A stretch of DNA of 6,604 bases, from assembly GCA_964425645.1 (NCBI GenBank), contig CAYRNC010000097.1:1-6604 (forward strand), given 5' to 3'. Of the stretch, positions 1-6,571 are shown one piece after another. Each line of letters starts with the position of its first letter. The first letter of the stretch is position 1. The DNA comes from CAYRNC01 sp964425645. GTDB lineage: Bacteria > Bacillota > Clostridia > Peptostreptococcales > Anaerovoracaceae. Made by a program: the position numbers and the translations under genes. The notes under the pieces were generated by a model. It saw nothing but the letters and a program-made list of their open reading frames with translations. It ran no database searches and was not told the DNA's origin.

Positions 1-77
1 TGGTGGGCAGTATTGGATTCGAACCGACGACCCCCTGCTTGTCGAGCAGGTGCTCTAACCAGCTGAGCTAACCGCCC
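1..77 (-). tRNA. tRNA-Val (anticodon GAC), atypical
   Basis: Read on the minus strand this folds as a full cloverleaf. The acceptor stem GGGCGGT pairs with ACTGCCC (one G-T), the D stem is GCTC/GAGC, the anticodon stem is CCTGC/GCAGG, the variable loop has 5 bases, the T loop is TTCGAAT, the discriminator is A and CCA is encoded at positions 1-3. The anticodon GAC lies at 41-43, which decodes valine codons GUC/GUU. Three points are odd. Base 33 (position 44), nearly always U, is C. T-stem pair 51-63 is a C-A mismatch. Pair 49-65 is a G-U wobble. Base 32 (U) could also pair with A38, shrinking the anticodon loop to 5 bases. The overall fold and CCA end argue for a recent functional gene, but it may be decaying or contain sequence errors. 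Confidence 0.88.
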
Positions 78-93
78 GCAACCGCTGTGCCTT

Positions 94-122
94 ATTATAA
101 ACGAGAAATATATAAAAATCAA
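94..122 (-). promoter_or_regulatory. Promoter of the tRNA-Val gene
   Basis: On the minus strand a perfect -10 hexamer TATAAT (94-99) lies 17 bases downstream of a -35-like TTGATT (117-122). Transcription would start roughly 8-12 bases before the tRNA 5' end at 77, as expected for a stable RNA gene. This suggests that the unusual tRNA still has an intact sigma-A promoter. The element occupies the gap between the divergent tRNA and maf; no equally good plus-strand promoter for maf is visible there. Confidence 0.7.
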
Positions 123-160
123 GGCTTTGAAATCCATAAAATTAACCCAAAGGAGGGCGA

Positions 161-784
161 ATGAAACCACATAATGTTAAAAAACGCAGGCTTATACTGG
201 CCAGCGCCTCTCCAAGAAGACAGGAGCTGCTTAAATTGTGCGGTAGACCCTTTAGCATTCGCATTGCTGAAGCTGATGAAGAGGTTATCGTAAACAAGGT
301 AAAAACAAGCAGTGCCGGACTACCGTTTTGCGTTCTTGCCGAGAAAATAGTAATGGAGCTTGCGGCTGCAAAAGCCGAGTCGGTATTCCCGTTATATGCT
401 GATGCTGTAATCGTCGGTGCCGATACGATAGTCACTTTAGATAATTGTATTATAGGGAAACCTGAATCCCAAAAGCAAGCATATGAGATGCTGAGGAATC
501 TGTGTGGGCGGCGACATCAAGTTTTGACCGGTGTGAGCATTAAAAGTGAAACTTGTAACGACACGTTTTTTACAAAAACAGCTATCGAATTTTATCCTTA
601 TGATAATAAGACAGAAGATTTGATCAGGCGATATATAGATACAGGCTCACCAATGGATAAGGCCGGTGCTTACGGAATACAGGATATGGGGGCTTTGTTT
701 GTTAAAAAAATCGAAGGGGATTTTTATACCGTAATGGGTCTGCCCGTTGCCGAGCTCTGTCGCCGCCTTGATTTATACATGTAG
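161..784 (+). CDS. maf: Maf-like nucleoside triphosphate pyrophosphatase
   Basis: Maf/YhdE-family enzyme (207 aa, family usually about 190-200), a cytoplasmic pyrophosphatase that hydrolyses dTTP, UTP and modified nucleotides to the monophosphate. The family was first noted for effects on septum formation. Diagnostic motifs are all present: LASASPRRQELL at residues 13-24 (phosphate-binding loop), GADTIV at 86-91 with the catalytic-type Asp88, GKP at 99-101, GRRHQVLTG at 116-124, DKAGAYGIQ at 166-174 and the C-terminal GDFYTVMGLP at 186-195. The ATG at 161 is preceded by AGGAGGG (151-157). The N-terminal extension of about ten basic residues before the core is slightly long. Substrate choice (dTTP/UTP type versus m7GTP type) is not assigned with certainty; the motifs look more like the YhdE type. 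In many Firmicutes maf sits near division and wall genes, and here an amidase follows. Confidence 0.95.
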   Translation: MKPHNVKKRRLILASASPRRQELLKLCGRPFSIRIAEADEEVIVNKVKTSSAGLPFCVLAEKIVMELAAAKAESVFPLYADAVIVGADTIVTLDNCIIGKPESQKQAYEMLRNLCGRRHQVLTGVSIKSETCNDTFFTKTAIEFYPYDNKTEDLIRRYIDTGSPMDKAGAYGIQDMGALFVKKIEGDFYTVMGLPVAELCRRLDLYM

Positions 785-822
785 ATTTTTCTTTACAATT
801 CGGTTACATTATCCGAAAATCC

Positions 823-852
823 TTACTGAACCTTTCCGATTATACTATAATC
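823..852 (+). promoter_or_regulatory. Possible promoter with palindromic -10 region upstream of the amidase
   Basis: The 119-base spacer between maf and the amidase contains a consensus TATAAT at 846-851, inside a perfect 15-base palindrome, GATTATACTATAATC (838-852, centre at 845). Because of the symmetry a TATAAT also reads on the minus strand. The -35 at the right spacing (TTACTG, 823-828, 17-base spacer) is poor, so either an activator is needed or the symmetry is chance in AT-rich DNA. A start near 858 would leave a leader of about 45 bases. Confidence 0.35.
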
Positions 853-903
853 AACATGATAGTCTAAAAATCGACAGCGAAATAATGCGGAAAGGGATAA
901 GTC

Positions 904-2332
904 ATGAGAAAACTATTAAGGTACGCCTTGCTGATATGTCTTGTGCTGGTTTTAGGGAGCATAGTGGCTTTCTCCGCCGAAAAAAAGGTCACATTAAAGC
1001 TTGACGGAGATATAATTATAACAGATGTTCCTCCACTTATCGAGAACGGCAGGACGCTGGTGCCGTACAGAGCATTATTGGAGGCTATGGGTGGGAATGT
1101 ATTTTGGGAACCTGAGGCAAAGATGGCTACCGCAGTTCTTGGCGATCGTAAAGTACAGGTTACCATAAACAATACCTCGGGTTTTGTAAACGGAAGAGTT
1201 CAGATGATGGATGTCCCACCAAGGATTATTGACGGCAGAACGATGATTCCTTTGCGTTTTGTTATGGAAAATTTGAATTGTAAAGTTGACTGGGAAGACA
1301 TTTCACGGACAGTGATAGTTACATCGCCTGAAGCGGACGAATGCATAGCTGTGGAAGAAATTTNNNNNNNNNNTGGAAGAGGGAAAAGACTGCTATCGGA
1401 TCGTTGTCAGGGCAGATACCGAAATAATCGAAGTCAGCTCTTTTGCCTATGAAGAACCTTTTCGATTCGGTGTAGATGTGAAGAATGCTGTGTATCATGA
1501 AAAATCCGGATCGATAACAGCTGAAAATGACGTAATCCGGGGAGTGCGCTTTTCCCAATTTGACAACAATACGGTGCGTATCGTGGTGGATCTGAATAAT
1601 AAGGTGGCAGGCAGAATAAATCTTTCACCCGAAAGGTCATCAATCTATATAGATTTTATGAGACCTGAAACCGAATCGGAGCAAAGTCGGGGTGATTGGG
1701 AAAGATGGGAAGTCCCGGTGGATTTGCCTAAACTTGACTGGCGTGTCTCAGGCAAACTGATCGTACTCGATCCCGGGCACGGAGGAAAGGATCCGGGTGC
1801 GGAAGGAAAAAGGAACGGTGCACACGCAGTATGGGAAAAGGATCTGAACTTATCCGTGGCCTTACACGTCTATGATCTTTTGCAGCAGGCGGGAGCAAAT
1901 GTGGTTTTGCTTCGTGAAAAGGATGTAAGTATGGGCTTGTACGAAAGGCCCGAAGCGGCTAATCTTATGGGTGGGGACTTATACATCAGCATTCATCACA
2001 ATGCCGCAGAGGTCCCCAAGCCCTGTGGTACGGAGGTACTCTATTTCAGCAAGGACGGGGAGGATAAATATGGTCTTTCGAGCCGCACAATCAGTTCGTA
2101 CATTCATGCAGAAATGGTATCTGCGACAGGTTTAAATGACAGGGGCATCAAAAGCGCCCCACATTTGGCGGTGCTGAATAAAAGCCTGATGCCTGCAGTT
2201 ATAATTGAGGGGGGTTTTCTTTCAAATCCTTCAGACCTTGAAATCATTCTTTCCAAGGGCTTTGCCGAGGCCTATGCAGGTGCAGTTGCAAAGGGTGTTA
2301 TCAATGCGCTGAATGCATCATTGGAAGAATAG
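904..2332 (+). CDS. Secreted N-acetylmuramoyl-L-alanine amidase (CuAO_N1-like + AMIN + Amidase_3), interrupted by assembly gap
   Basis: Zinc amidase that cleaves the bond between N-acetylmuramic acid and L-Ala of peptidoglycan, exported to the wall. The order is: signal peptide (residues 1-25, basic start, hydrophobic core, likely cut after AFSA); a copper-amine-oxidase-N-terminal-like domain (about 29-145) made of two repeats, each with DVPP and GRT(L/M)(V/I)P; ten Ns; an AMIN domain (about 1385-1660); and Amidase_3. Catalytic/zinc residues are visible: His of DPGHGGKDPG (codon 1778), Glu of WEKDLNLS (1835), His of SIHHNA (1994) and Glu of IIEGGFLSN (2207). Before and after the gap the frame differs by one base if ten Ns are taken literally. 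The known parts total 1419 bases, exactly 473 codons, so the true gap is a multiple of three and this is one gene of at least 472 aa. The start has a modest AAAGGG site (891-896). It probably shares a transcript with the ATPase 28 bases downstream. Confidence 0.9.
1364..1373. other. Assembly gap (10 N) inside the amidase gene
   Basis: Ten consecutive Ns of probably nominal length fall in the linker between the two domains of the amidase. The heptamer TGGAAGA occurs on each side (1352-1358 and 1374-1380) in the same reading phase, encoding Val-Glu-Glu upstream and x-Glu-Glu downstream. This suggests that a short tandem repeat in the linker defeated the assembler. Confidence 0.97.
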
Positions 2333-2360
2333 ATAGGAATTGGAATTAAGGAGCGACTGA

Positions 2361-3212
2361 ATGAATAATAGTGTAACACATTACAGGGGGAGCGATAACT
2401 ATGTTGTCAGTCCCGATCTTATGCATGCGGTTAATGTGGCTGTAGCGTTGGAAAAACCTTTGTTGGTAAAGGGGGAGCCCGGTACAGGCAAGACCATGTT
2501 GGCAGAATCAATTTCCTTGGCCTTATCTAAAAAGCTTATCGTCTGGAGCATTAAATCTACTACTAAGGCAAAGGATGGGCTTTATGTATATGATACCGTA
2601 CAACGCCTTTACGACAGCCAATTTAATGAAGGCGATGTGGCCGATATAAAGCGATACATTAAACCCGGAAAACTCGGGGAAGCATTTTTGGCGGAAGAAC
2701 AACCGGTGCTTTTGATTGATGAGGTGGATAAGGCTGACTTGGAATTCCCCAACGATCTTTTATGGGAACTGGACAAGATGGAATTCTATATTCCTGAAAC
2801 GAAGGAAACTGTTAAGGCCAAAAAAAGGCCTATCGTTATTATCACTTCCAATGCGGAAAAAGAACTTCCGGATGCTTTTTTACGACGTTGTATTTTCCAT
2901 TATATCGACTTTCCCAATACAGATACTATGAAGGACATAATAGATGTTCATTTCGATAATCTTGATAAGAAACTGCTTGAACAGGCCGTCAAAGCCTTTT
3001 ATTGGATACGGGAAATTAAGGATGTGCAGAAAAAACCCAGCACTTCGGAACTGCTTGATTGGCTTAAAGCGCTGTCTATAAGCGGTATATCAATCAGCAG
3101 AATAGGAGATGACCTGCCATTTATCGGCGTGCTGTTAAAGAAAAACCAGGATATTGACCTGGTATGCGATATAAAGGAAAAGGGCTACAGCCCAAAACGC
3201 TGGGGTGTTTGA
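2361..3212 (+). CDS. MoxR-family AAA+ ATPase
   Basis: Single-domain AAA+ ATPase of the MoxR group (283 aa), cytoplasmic. These proteins act as chaperone-like machines that mature or activate protein complexes, usually with a VWA-domain partner. Visible motifs in order are Walker A GEPGTGKT (38-45), Walker B VLLIDEVDKA (116-125), sensor 1 IITSN (160-164), the arginine-finger region LPDAFLRRC (169-177) and the sensor-2/lid segment KKPSTSELLDWLKAL (224-238). The ATG at 2361 has AAGGAG (2348-2353) at 7 bases. It follows the amidase by 28 bases, and its stop TGA overlaps the start of the VWA gene, so translation is probably coupled. The client complex is not evident: there are no cox, methanol dehydrogenase or nitric oxide reductase genes nearby. 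The MoxR assignment is strong; the subfamily and job are unknown. Confidence 0.93.
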   Translation: MNNSVTHYRGSDNYVVSPDLMHAVNVAVALEKPLLVKGEPGTGKTMLAESISLALSKKLIVWSIKSTTKAKDGLYVYDTVQRLYDSQFNEGDVADIKRYIKPGKLGEAFLAEEQPVLLIDEVDKADLEFPNDLLWELDKMEFYIPETKETVKAKKRPIVIITSNAEKELPDAFLRRCIFHYIDFPNTDTMKDIIDVHFDNLDKKLLEQAVKAFYWIREIKDVQKKPSTSELLDWLKALSISGISISRIGDDLPFIGVLLKKNQDIDLVCDIKEKGYSPKRWGV

Positions 3213-4411
3213 TGTTTATAGATTTCTTTTATCTTTTAAGGGAAAACAGACTTAAGGTTTCTATGAAAGAATGGCTTGATCTGATGGCAGCACTCGATAA
3301 GGGCCTCTGCGGGCCCAGCCTTTTGGATTTTTATCATCTTAGCCGCACTGTTTTAGTAAAAAGCGAAGCCGACTACGATAAATTTGATTTAGCATTTGCA
3401 GTCTATTTTAAAGATGTAAAAACTGCAGATGACATACCGAAAGAAGTCTGGGAATGGCTTTCCGGAAAGGGCAAAACCAAAGACGAACTCTTTGACAGGA
3501 TCGATCCCGACGTCCCTTTATACGGGTTAGAGAAATTGCAGGAAATGTTGGCTGAACGACTTAAAGAACAGCACTCCCGACATAGCGGCGGTAACTACTG
3601 GATAGGCACGGAGGGCACGTCACCTCTGGGGCATGGCGGCTTTTCGGAACAAGGCATACGTGTAGGCGGGAAAAGCACCTATCGTTCGGCCCTACAGGTT
3701 GCGGAACAGCGGTCATATCGTGATTTTCGTCAAGACAATATACTCGATACAAGACAGTTTCAATTGGCTTTTCGCAGGCTTCGTCAACATTCTTCGCTTA
3801 TTGAAGCACCCAAAACGGAACTTGATATTGATTCAACAATCGACGCCACTACCGACAGCGGCGGCATATTAAAGCTCGTCTATGATAAACCGAGAAAAAA
3901 TACGATAAAGCTGCTCCTTCTGTTTGATTCAGATGGTTCTATGGCACGCTACAGCAGCCTTTGCAGCACATTGTTTCAGTCAGTAAATAAATCAAACCAT
4001 TTTAAGGATCTTAAAGTTTACTATTTTCATAATTGTATATATGAACATCTTTATACGGCGCCTCGCTGTATGCGGGGAGAATGGATTGATACCGAATGGG
4101 TGCTTAAAAATTTAGGAAGCGAATACAGACTTATATTCGTAGGAGACGGGGCCATGGCTCCGTCGGAACTTTTAAGTCGGGGGGGAAATTGCCTGGTAGG
4201 ACTGTATAACGAGATACCGGGGATAGAGTGGCTAGATAGGTTTAAAAATAAATATCCCCATCATATTTGGCTGAATCCAATTCCCGAAGTTGTGTGGAAA
4301 AGTATATTCGGGCGCTATACTTTGGGGATGCTAAAAGATATGTTTCCGATGTATGAATTAAGTCTGGAAGGTTTGGAAAGCGGCATTAAAAGACTATTAG
4401 TAAATCGGTAA
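3212..4411 (+). CDS. VWA domain protein, CoxE-like, partner of the MoxR ATPase
   Basis: Protein of 399 aa from the ATG at 3212, which overlaps the ATPase stop as TGATG. An in-frame ATG at 3164 lies inside the ATPase gene and is less likely. There is no signal peptide or membrane segment, so it should be cytoplasmic. The N-terminal half (about 1-125) is helical, followed by the glycine-rich motif WIGTEGTSPLGHGG (130-143) that I recognise from CoxE-like VWA proteins. The C-terminal VWA domain (about 230-390) has the metal-site strand LLLLFDSDGSM (234-244) and a late motif FVGDGAMAPSEL (309-320). The metal motif is D-x-D-G-S rather than the usual D-x-S-x-S. As the co-encoded partner of the MoxR ATPase it probably acts as adaptor between ATPase and client. 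The client is unknown; the link to the upstream amidase is context only. Confidence 0.9.
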   Translation: MFIDFFYLLRENRLKVSMKEWLDLMAALDKGLCGPSLLDFYHLSRTVLVKSEADYDKFDLAFAVYFKDVKTADDIPKEVWEWLSGKGKTKDELFDRIDPDVPLYGLEKLQEMLAERLKEQHSRHSGGNYWIGTEGTSPLGHGGFSEQGIRVGGKSTYRSALQVAEQRSYRDFRQDNILDTRQFQLAFRRLRQHSSLIEAPKTELDIDSTIDATTDSGGILKLVYDKPRKNTIKLLLLFDSDGSMARYSSLCSTLFQSVNKSNHFKDLKVYYFHNCIYEHLYTAPRCMRGEWIDTEWVLKNLGSEYRLIFVGDGAMAPSELLSRGGNCLVGLYNEIPGIEWLDRFKNKYPHHIWLNPIPEVVWKSIFGRYTLGMLKDMFPMYELSLEGLESGIKRLLVNR

Positions 4412-4413
4412 AA

Positions 4414-5064
4414 TCAGGACAGATAGCGAAATACCCCTTTTACAATCCCTAGTATTTTTACATCATTGACTATTATAGGGCTCATAGAAGAATTCTCCGG
4501 TTGAAGTCTGATATGTTCCTTTTCCTTATAAAAGGTTTTTATTGTGGCTTCGCTTTCAAAGCCATCCACCAATGCGGCGACGATATCACCGTTTTTCGCG
4601 GTGTTTTGCTGCAAAACAAGGATATAATCTCCATTAAATATGCCGGCATCTATCATGCTGTCTCCCTTGACAATGAGCATAAAGTGAATGCCTTTTGCAA
4701 GGAAGTGAGAAGGAACAGGAAAGCTGTCCTCTATATTTTGTTGTGCTAAAATCGGCATTCCCGCTGCTATTTGCCCCAGCACGGGGACATCTGTTACGTC
4801 TGTTCTTTCTGAGCCCCCAAAAGAGGCTTGTTTTTTAGCGGCGGGATTTTCAAAATCAAGTATTTCAATCGCCCTTGGTTTGGATGGGTCTTTGCGTATA
4901 TAGCCTTTCATCTCCAGATTTGACAGATCTTTATGGGCGGTGGATGTAGATTTAATGCCCAAAGAACTGCACATTTCCCTCACTGTCGGAGGGTATCCCT
5001 TTCTTTTAATTTCTGATTTCATATAGGCAAGTATCTTTTTTTCTCTGTCCTTCAAAGATTCCAT
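4414..5064 (-). CDS. lexA: LexA, SOS-response transcriptional repressor
   Basis: Complete LexA (216 aa, close to the family's 200-215). The N-terminal winged helix-turn-helix (about 1-68) includes PPTVREMCSSLGIKS (25-39) followed by the recognition region up to GYIRKDP. A linker leads to the S24 peptidase domain with the self-cleavage site Ala101-Gly102 in QIAAGMP, nucleophile Ser136 in KGDSM and general base Lys176 in ATIKTF. RecA filaments on single-stranded DNA would trigger cleavage and release SOS genes. The ATG at 5062-5064 has AGGAGG (5072-5077 on the plus strand) at 7 bases. A LexA box lies in its promoter, so autorepression is expected. The Ser-Lys spacing of 40 residues is slightly longer than the 37 I recall for E. 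coli, consistent with a small loop insertion and not a defect. It converges on the VWA gene with two bases between stop codons. Confidence 0.97.
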   Translation of the reverse strand: MESLKDREKKILAYMKSEIKRKGYPPTVREMCSSLGIKSTSTAHKDLSNLEMKGYIRKDPSKPRAIEILDFENPAAKKQASFGGSERTDVTDVPVLGQIAAGMPILAQQNIEDSFPVPSHFLAKGIHFMLIVKGDSMIDAGIFNGDYILVLQQNTAKNGDIVAALVDGFESEATIKTFYKEKEHIRLQPENSSMSPIIVNDVKILGIVKGVFRYLS

Positions 5065-5110
5065 GGGGATGCCTCCTGGTTTAATAAAAATTTGATAAAC
5101 ATCTTTAGAA

Positions 5111-5139
5111 ATTTTAACATGGTTTAATTAAAAAGTAAA
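5111..5139 (-). promoter_or_regulatory. lexA promoter
   Basis: On the minus strand a -35-like TTTACT (5134-5139) and a -10-like TAAAAT (5111-5116) are separated by 17 bases. The start would be about 35-40 bases before the lexA ATG, leaving room for the ribosome binding site. The -35 overlaps the LexA box, which supports the assignment. Confidence 0.65.
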
Positions 5140-5149
5140 CATCCGTTCT
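5136..5149 (-). promoter_or_regulatory. LexA box (SOS operator)
   Basis: The minus strand reads AGAACGGATGTTTA, which matches the core of the Firmicutes SOS operator consensus CGAACRNRYGTTYG: GAAC, four bases fitting RNRY, then GTTT; only the two outermost bases differ. It overlaps the -35 hexamer of lexA, so a bound LexA dimer would block RNA polymerase. The assignment rests on the motif and its position in front of lexA. Confidence 0.8.
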
Positions 5150-5164
5150 GCTGTTAATACGGCA

Positions 5165-5189
5165 AAGCCGCCTTTGTTCGAGGCGGCTT
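5165..5189 (-). terminator. Probable terminator of the aminotransferase gene
   Basis: AAGCCGCCT (5165-5173) and AGGCGGCTT (5181-5189) form a perfect 9-base-pair, GC-rich stem with a 7-base loop, starting 26 bases beyond the aminotransferase stop codon. On the minus strand it is followed only by a short run of Ts, so the U-tract is weak. It sits just upstream of the lexA promoter and would insulate lexA from read-through. No plus-strand gene ends close to it, so the minus-strand role is preferred. Confidence 0.65.
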
Positions 5190-5215
5190 ATTAGGGACAT
5201 AAAAATTTATCATAC

Positions 5216-6541
5216 TCATTTTATCATATTATCGACTGAATCCAGAACCTTGTCGAGCATGCTCAGCGCTTCCGTTATTTCCTTTTCAGTTATGGTAAGC
5301 GGCGGGGAGACATGAATCATGTTTTCATGAGAATAAGTATAGAACCCTTCTGTCTTGAGCATTCCGATTATTTTAGCCATTATTCCATCCGGGTCCTTTG
5401 TAAAAGGTACCAGGGGCTCCTTCGTTGCTTTGTCTTTTACAAATTCAATGATCGCGAAAAGACCGATGTAGCGGACATCCCCAACGCAGGGATGTTTCTC
5501 CTTAAGCGATTCCAATCCTCTTCCCAAGATTTTGCCGACTTTGATTACATTATCAAAAATCTTTTCTTCGGAATAAGCATCAATTGCCGCTATGGCAACG
5601 GCGCATCCGATCGGATGCGCACTGTAAGTCAGTCCGCAAAACATTTTATTTTCGTCAAAGTAGTCTGCAACTTTTTTTGATGCGATGACTCCTCCTAACG
5701 GAATATAGCCGCAGGTTATGCCTTTTGCAAATGTTACCAGGTCGGGCTCCACTCCCCAGTGTTGATATGCAAACCACTTCCCTGTTCTGCCGAAGCCTGC
5801 CATGACCTCGTCGCATACCATGCAAATCCCATATTTGTCGCAAAGATCTCTTACTCCTTTAAGATATCCCTTTGGAGGAATAATAACGCCGTTTGTGCCT
5901 ACGACAGTTTCCATAAATATCGCAGCAATAAGGTTGGGTCCCTCATAAAGTATCTGGTTTTCAAGAAGCTCAAGATAAAATTCCGTTATTTCTTCCTCAC
6001 TGTTAAACCGACAAGCCTTAGGGGCCCTGTAATGATAAGGGCCGTCGTATTTGATGAAGCCGGGTATACCGGGTTCATTTGCAAACCTCCTGCCTTCACC
6101 CGTCAAGTTAGCTGCCCCGTAGCTTGCTCCATGGTATGACCGAAATGCTGAAAAAACCTTCCATTTACCGGTGTAGGCCTTTGCCATTTTTATGGCATTT
6201 TCATTAGCTTCCGCCCCGGCATTGGTGAAGAACACCTTTGCTCCCTCCATTCCGGATACCTCAACAATCTTTTTTGCGGCTTCCGAGCGTACGTCGCAGG
6301 AAAATGAAGGCGACAAAAAGGGCAGCCTTTCCGCCTGATCTTTTATTGCTTGAATAAGTTTTTTATGGCCGTGCCCTAAGTTTACGTTTACCAATTGAGC
6401 TGCCATATCATAATATTTTTTCCCATCCTCATCCCAAAAGTAGATGCCTTCAGCTTTTATAATATTTATGGGATTTAGCTTGCTTTGGGCCGACCATGAA
6501 TATAAATTATATTTTTTACCCATTTCAACAACACTAGACAT
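5216..6541 (-). CDS. Class-III PLP-dependent aminotransferase
   Basis: Fold-type I, class-III (omega/acetylornithine-like) aminotransferase of 441 aa, full length for the family, cytoplasmic. It moves an amino group, usually from an omega-amino or alpha-amino donor, to a keto acid such as pyruvate or 2-oxoglutarate through pyridoxal phosphate. Visible features: LGHGHKK near 55-61, the phosphate-binding FFTNAGAEANENA (104-116), the ring-stacking SYHG (135-138), MVCDEVMAGFGRTG (241-254) with Asp244, which contacts the PLP nitrogen, and the Schiff-base Lys273 in FAKGITCGYIPLGG. GLTYSAHP (303-310) is also typical. The start has AGGAGG at 7 bases (6549-6554 on the plus strand). It resembles clostridial and actinobacterial proteins often labelled aspartate aminotransferase family or taurine/beta-alanine-pyruvate-like, but the real substrates cannot be read here. 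It appears monocistronic, with a terminator downstream and an inverted repeat upstream. Confidence 0.93.
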   Translation of the reverse strand: MSSVVEMGKKYNLYSWSAQSKLNPINIIKAEGIYFWDEDGKKYYDMAAQLVNVNLGHGHKKLIQAIKDQAERLPFLSPSFSCDVRSEAAKKIVEVSGMEGAKVFFTNAGAEANENAIKMAKAYTGKWKVFSAFRSYHGASYGAANLTGEGRRFANEPGIPGFIKYDGPYHYRAPKACRFNSEEEITEFYLELLENQILYEGPNLIAAIFMETVVGTNGVIIPPKGYLKGVRDLCDKYGICMVCDEVMAGFGRTGKWFAYQHWGVEPDLVTFAKGITCGYIPLGGVIASKKVADYFDENKMFCGLTYSAHPIGCAVAIAAIDAYSEEKIFDNVIKVGKILGRGLESLKEKHPCVGDVRYIGLFAIIEFVKDKATKEPLVPFTKDPDGIMAKIIGMLKTEGFYTYSHENMIHVSPPLTITEKEITEALSMLDKVLDSVDNMIK

Positions 6542-6571
6542 AGTAAAACCTCCTCGTATAATTAGTTTTGT

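Noticed and set aside
799..817. Inverted repeat TTCGG/CCGAA as a terminator of maf
   Set aside because: The stem is only 5 base pairs with a 9-base loop and is not followed by a run of Ts.
747..1004. Small plus-strand reading frame bridging maf and the amidase
   Set aside because: It lies in other frames of two well-supported genes, has no ribosome binding site of note, and its protein shows no recognisable features.
1319..1478. A frameshift in the amidase gene, splitting it into two reading frames
   Set aside because: The shift depends only on counting ten Ns literally. The reading frame after the gap is open from the first post-gap codon and encodes AMIN-domain sequence well before the ATG at 1478, so that ATG is not a real start.
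3164..3211. Start of the VWA protein at the upstream ATG 3164
   Set aside because: It would overlap the ATPase gene by 49 bases and add 16 residues unlike the family. The ATG at 3212 overlaps the ATPase stop in the usual coupled arrangement and starts directly with the conserved N-terminus.
4501..4749. Plus-strand reading frame inside lexA, and similar frames antisense to the aminotransferase (5312-5680, 5759-6139)
   Set aside because: They are antisense shadows of strongly supported genes, with no family resemblance and no initiation signals.
6557..6562. Plus-strand TATAAT as a promoter reading out of the aminotransferase upstream region
   Set aside because: It points into the aminotransferase gene in the antisense direction and I see no matching -35 or product; likely chance in AT-rich DNA.
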